Below the pieces are notes generated by a model. It saw only the letters and a list, made by a program, of their open reading frames with translations. It did not search any database and was not told the DNA's origin. A stretch of 64,000 bases of DNA from PXAP01 sp964520585 (GTDB taxonomy: Bacteria; Bacteroidota; Bacteroidia; Bacteroidales; PUMT01): positions 1-64,000 of the forward strand of contig CAZFOO010000007.1 in the NCBI GenBank assembly GCA_964520585.1. Direction: 5' to 3'. A program made the position numbers and the translations under genes. This document shows, in pieces, positions 63,468-64,000 of the stretch (within the stretch, counting starts at the first letter, position 1; each line of letters opens with the position of its first letter).

Positions 63468-64000
63468 TTAAACACCATCCTGTTTTATTATTACCAGCAA
63501 TGTAAGTATGAGTATCTGAAGATCAACAAAAACGGACATATTCTCAAGATATATCAGGTCATATTTCAGTCTTTGTACCATCTGATCTACATTTTCGGCG
63601 TATCCGAACTTTATCTGACCCCATGATGTTATTCCGGGCTTGATTTTAAGGAGATATTTGTAGTGCGGTGCTATTTTCAATATCTGATCTATGTAATACC
63701 TTCGTTCCGGGCGTGGACCTACCAGGGACATGTCTCCTTTTAATACATTAATGAAATTGGGAATTTCATCCAGCCTGGTCTTTCGCAGGAAGCGTCCCGG
63801 ACCGGTAATTCTATCATCATCTCGCGATGATAACTCCGGACCGTACTTTTCTGCATTATCTATCATCGTCCGGAACTTATAAATGTTAAAAGGCTTTCCG
63901 TTTTTTCCTATTCTTTCATGACTGTAAATAACAGGACCCCTCGACGTAAGCTTAATCCATACAGCGATAAATACCGATACCGGCAAAACCAGGATCAGAG
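63468..64000 (-). CDS. Bacterial sugar transferase (undecaprenyl-phosphate sugar-1-phosphate transferase), 5' end beyond window
   Basis: About 177 residues seen, the C-terminal catalytic part of the WbaP/WcaJ/PglC superfamily, which transfers a sugar phosphate to undecaprenyl phosphate to start polysaccharide assembly. Seen: a hydrophobic re-entrant segment at the visible start (LILVLPVSVFIAVWIKLTS), then SRGPVIYSHERIGKNGKPF, YKFRTM, and the catalytic block RLDEIPNFINVLKGDMSLVGPRPE with its Asp-Glu pair. The frame is open past base 64000, so the true start and any N-terminal four-helix domain are missing. Probably the edge of a capsule or exopolysaccharide locus. Confidence 0.93.
   Translation of the reverse strand, partial: LILVLPVSVFIAVWIKLTSRGPVIYSHERIGKNGKPFNIYKFRTMIDNAEKYGPELSSRDDDRITGPGRFLRKTRLDEIPNFINVLKGDMSLVGPRPERRYYIDQILKIAPHYKYLLKIKPGITSWGQIKFGYAENVDQMVQRLKYDLIYLENMSVFVDLQILILTLLVIIKQDGV

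Overview
The window reads as a piece of a draft Bacteroidota (Bacteroidetes) chromosome, most likely from the Bacteroidales/Marinilabiliales side. The signs are type IX secretion (T9SS) parts (PorP/SprF, a PorE-type protein, an adhesin with a gliding-type C-terminal domain), families largely confined to this phylum (DUF4783, DUF4294, DUF2851, DUF3109), a type III glutamine synthetase, and promoters of the phylum-specific form TTG-N19/20-TAnnTTTG. Three runs of N (100, 100 and 10 bases) show it is a scaffold, probably metagenomic. Most of the gene content is housekeeping. I see no phage, transposase, CRISPR array or recognisable defence system.

Layout. 1-9 kb, minus strand: a SecD/SecDF translocase subunit cut by the window edge, two tandem malate dehydrogenases, and a three-gene efflux set (adaptor, FtsX/MacB-type permease, TolC) with no ATPase gene beside it. 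9-14.5 kb: phosphoglucosamine mutase facing an rluB-era-der ribosome and RNA maturation block. The rluB-type gene carries a 51-bp tandem repeat that broke the assembly. 14.5-29 kb, minus strand: a sensor/phosphatase (ligand propeller plus SpoIIE) with an unknown exported protein, then a long tightly packed run rlmH, giant NtrY-like histidine kinase, T9SS-exported adhesin, PorP/SprF, PD40-PKD protein. 29-35.5 kb: DUF4783, an ECF sigma factor, a MerR regulator with the sequence hallmarks of CarH-type B12 photoreceptors, an O-methyltransferase, an M16 peptidase, tRNA-Phe and a zincin-like membrane protein. 35.7-44 kb, plus strand: gpmI, DUF3109, an M20 dipeptidase, glutamine synthetase III and PorE.

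44-47.3 kb, minus strand: a polyamine operon (arginine decarboxylase, agmatinase, deoxyhypusine-synthase-like enzyme), divergent from a GNAT-nitrilase fusion that leads a run with purM, prfA, pyrF and DUF2851. 53.8-58.6 kb: rpsO, pnp, a short dapF-like remnant and a TPR lipoprotein. 58.8-64 kb: TrmH-type methyltransferase, sucC without sucD, arginine deiminase, DUF4294, ElbB and the end of a sugar-phosphate transferase.

The parts most worth a second look are the CarH-like regulator with a palindrome upstream of its gene, the polyamine operon ending in a DHS homologue in an organism class without eIF5A, the kinase-adhesin-PorP run, the ATPase-less efflux operon, the repeat arrays at both 100-N gaps, and the dapF-like fragment.
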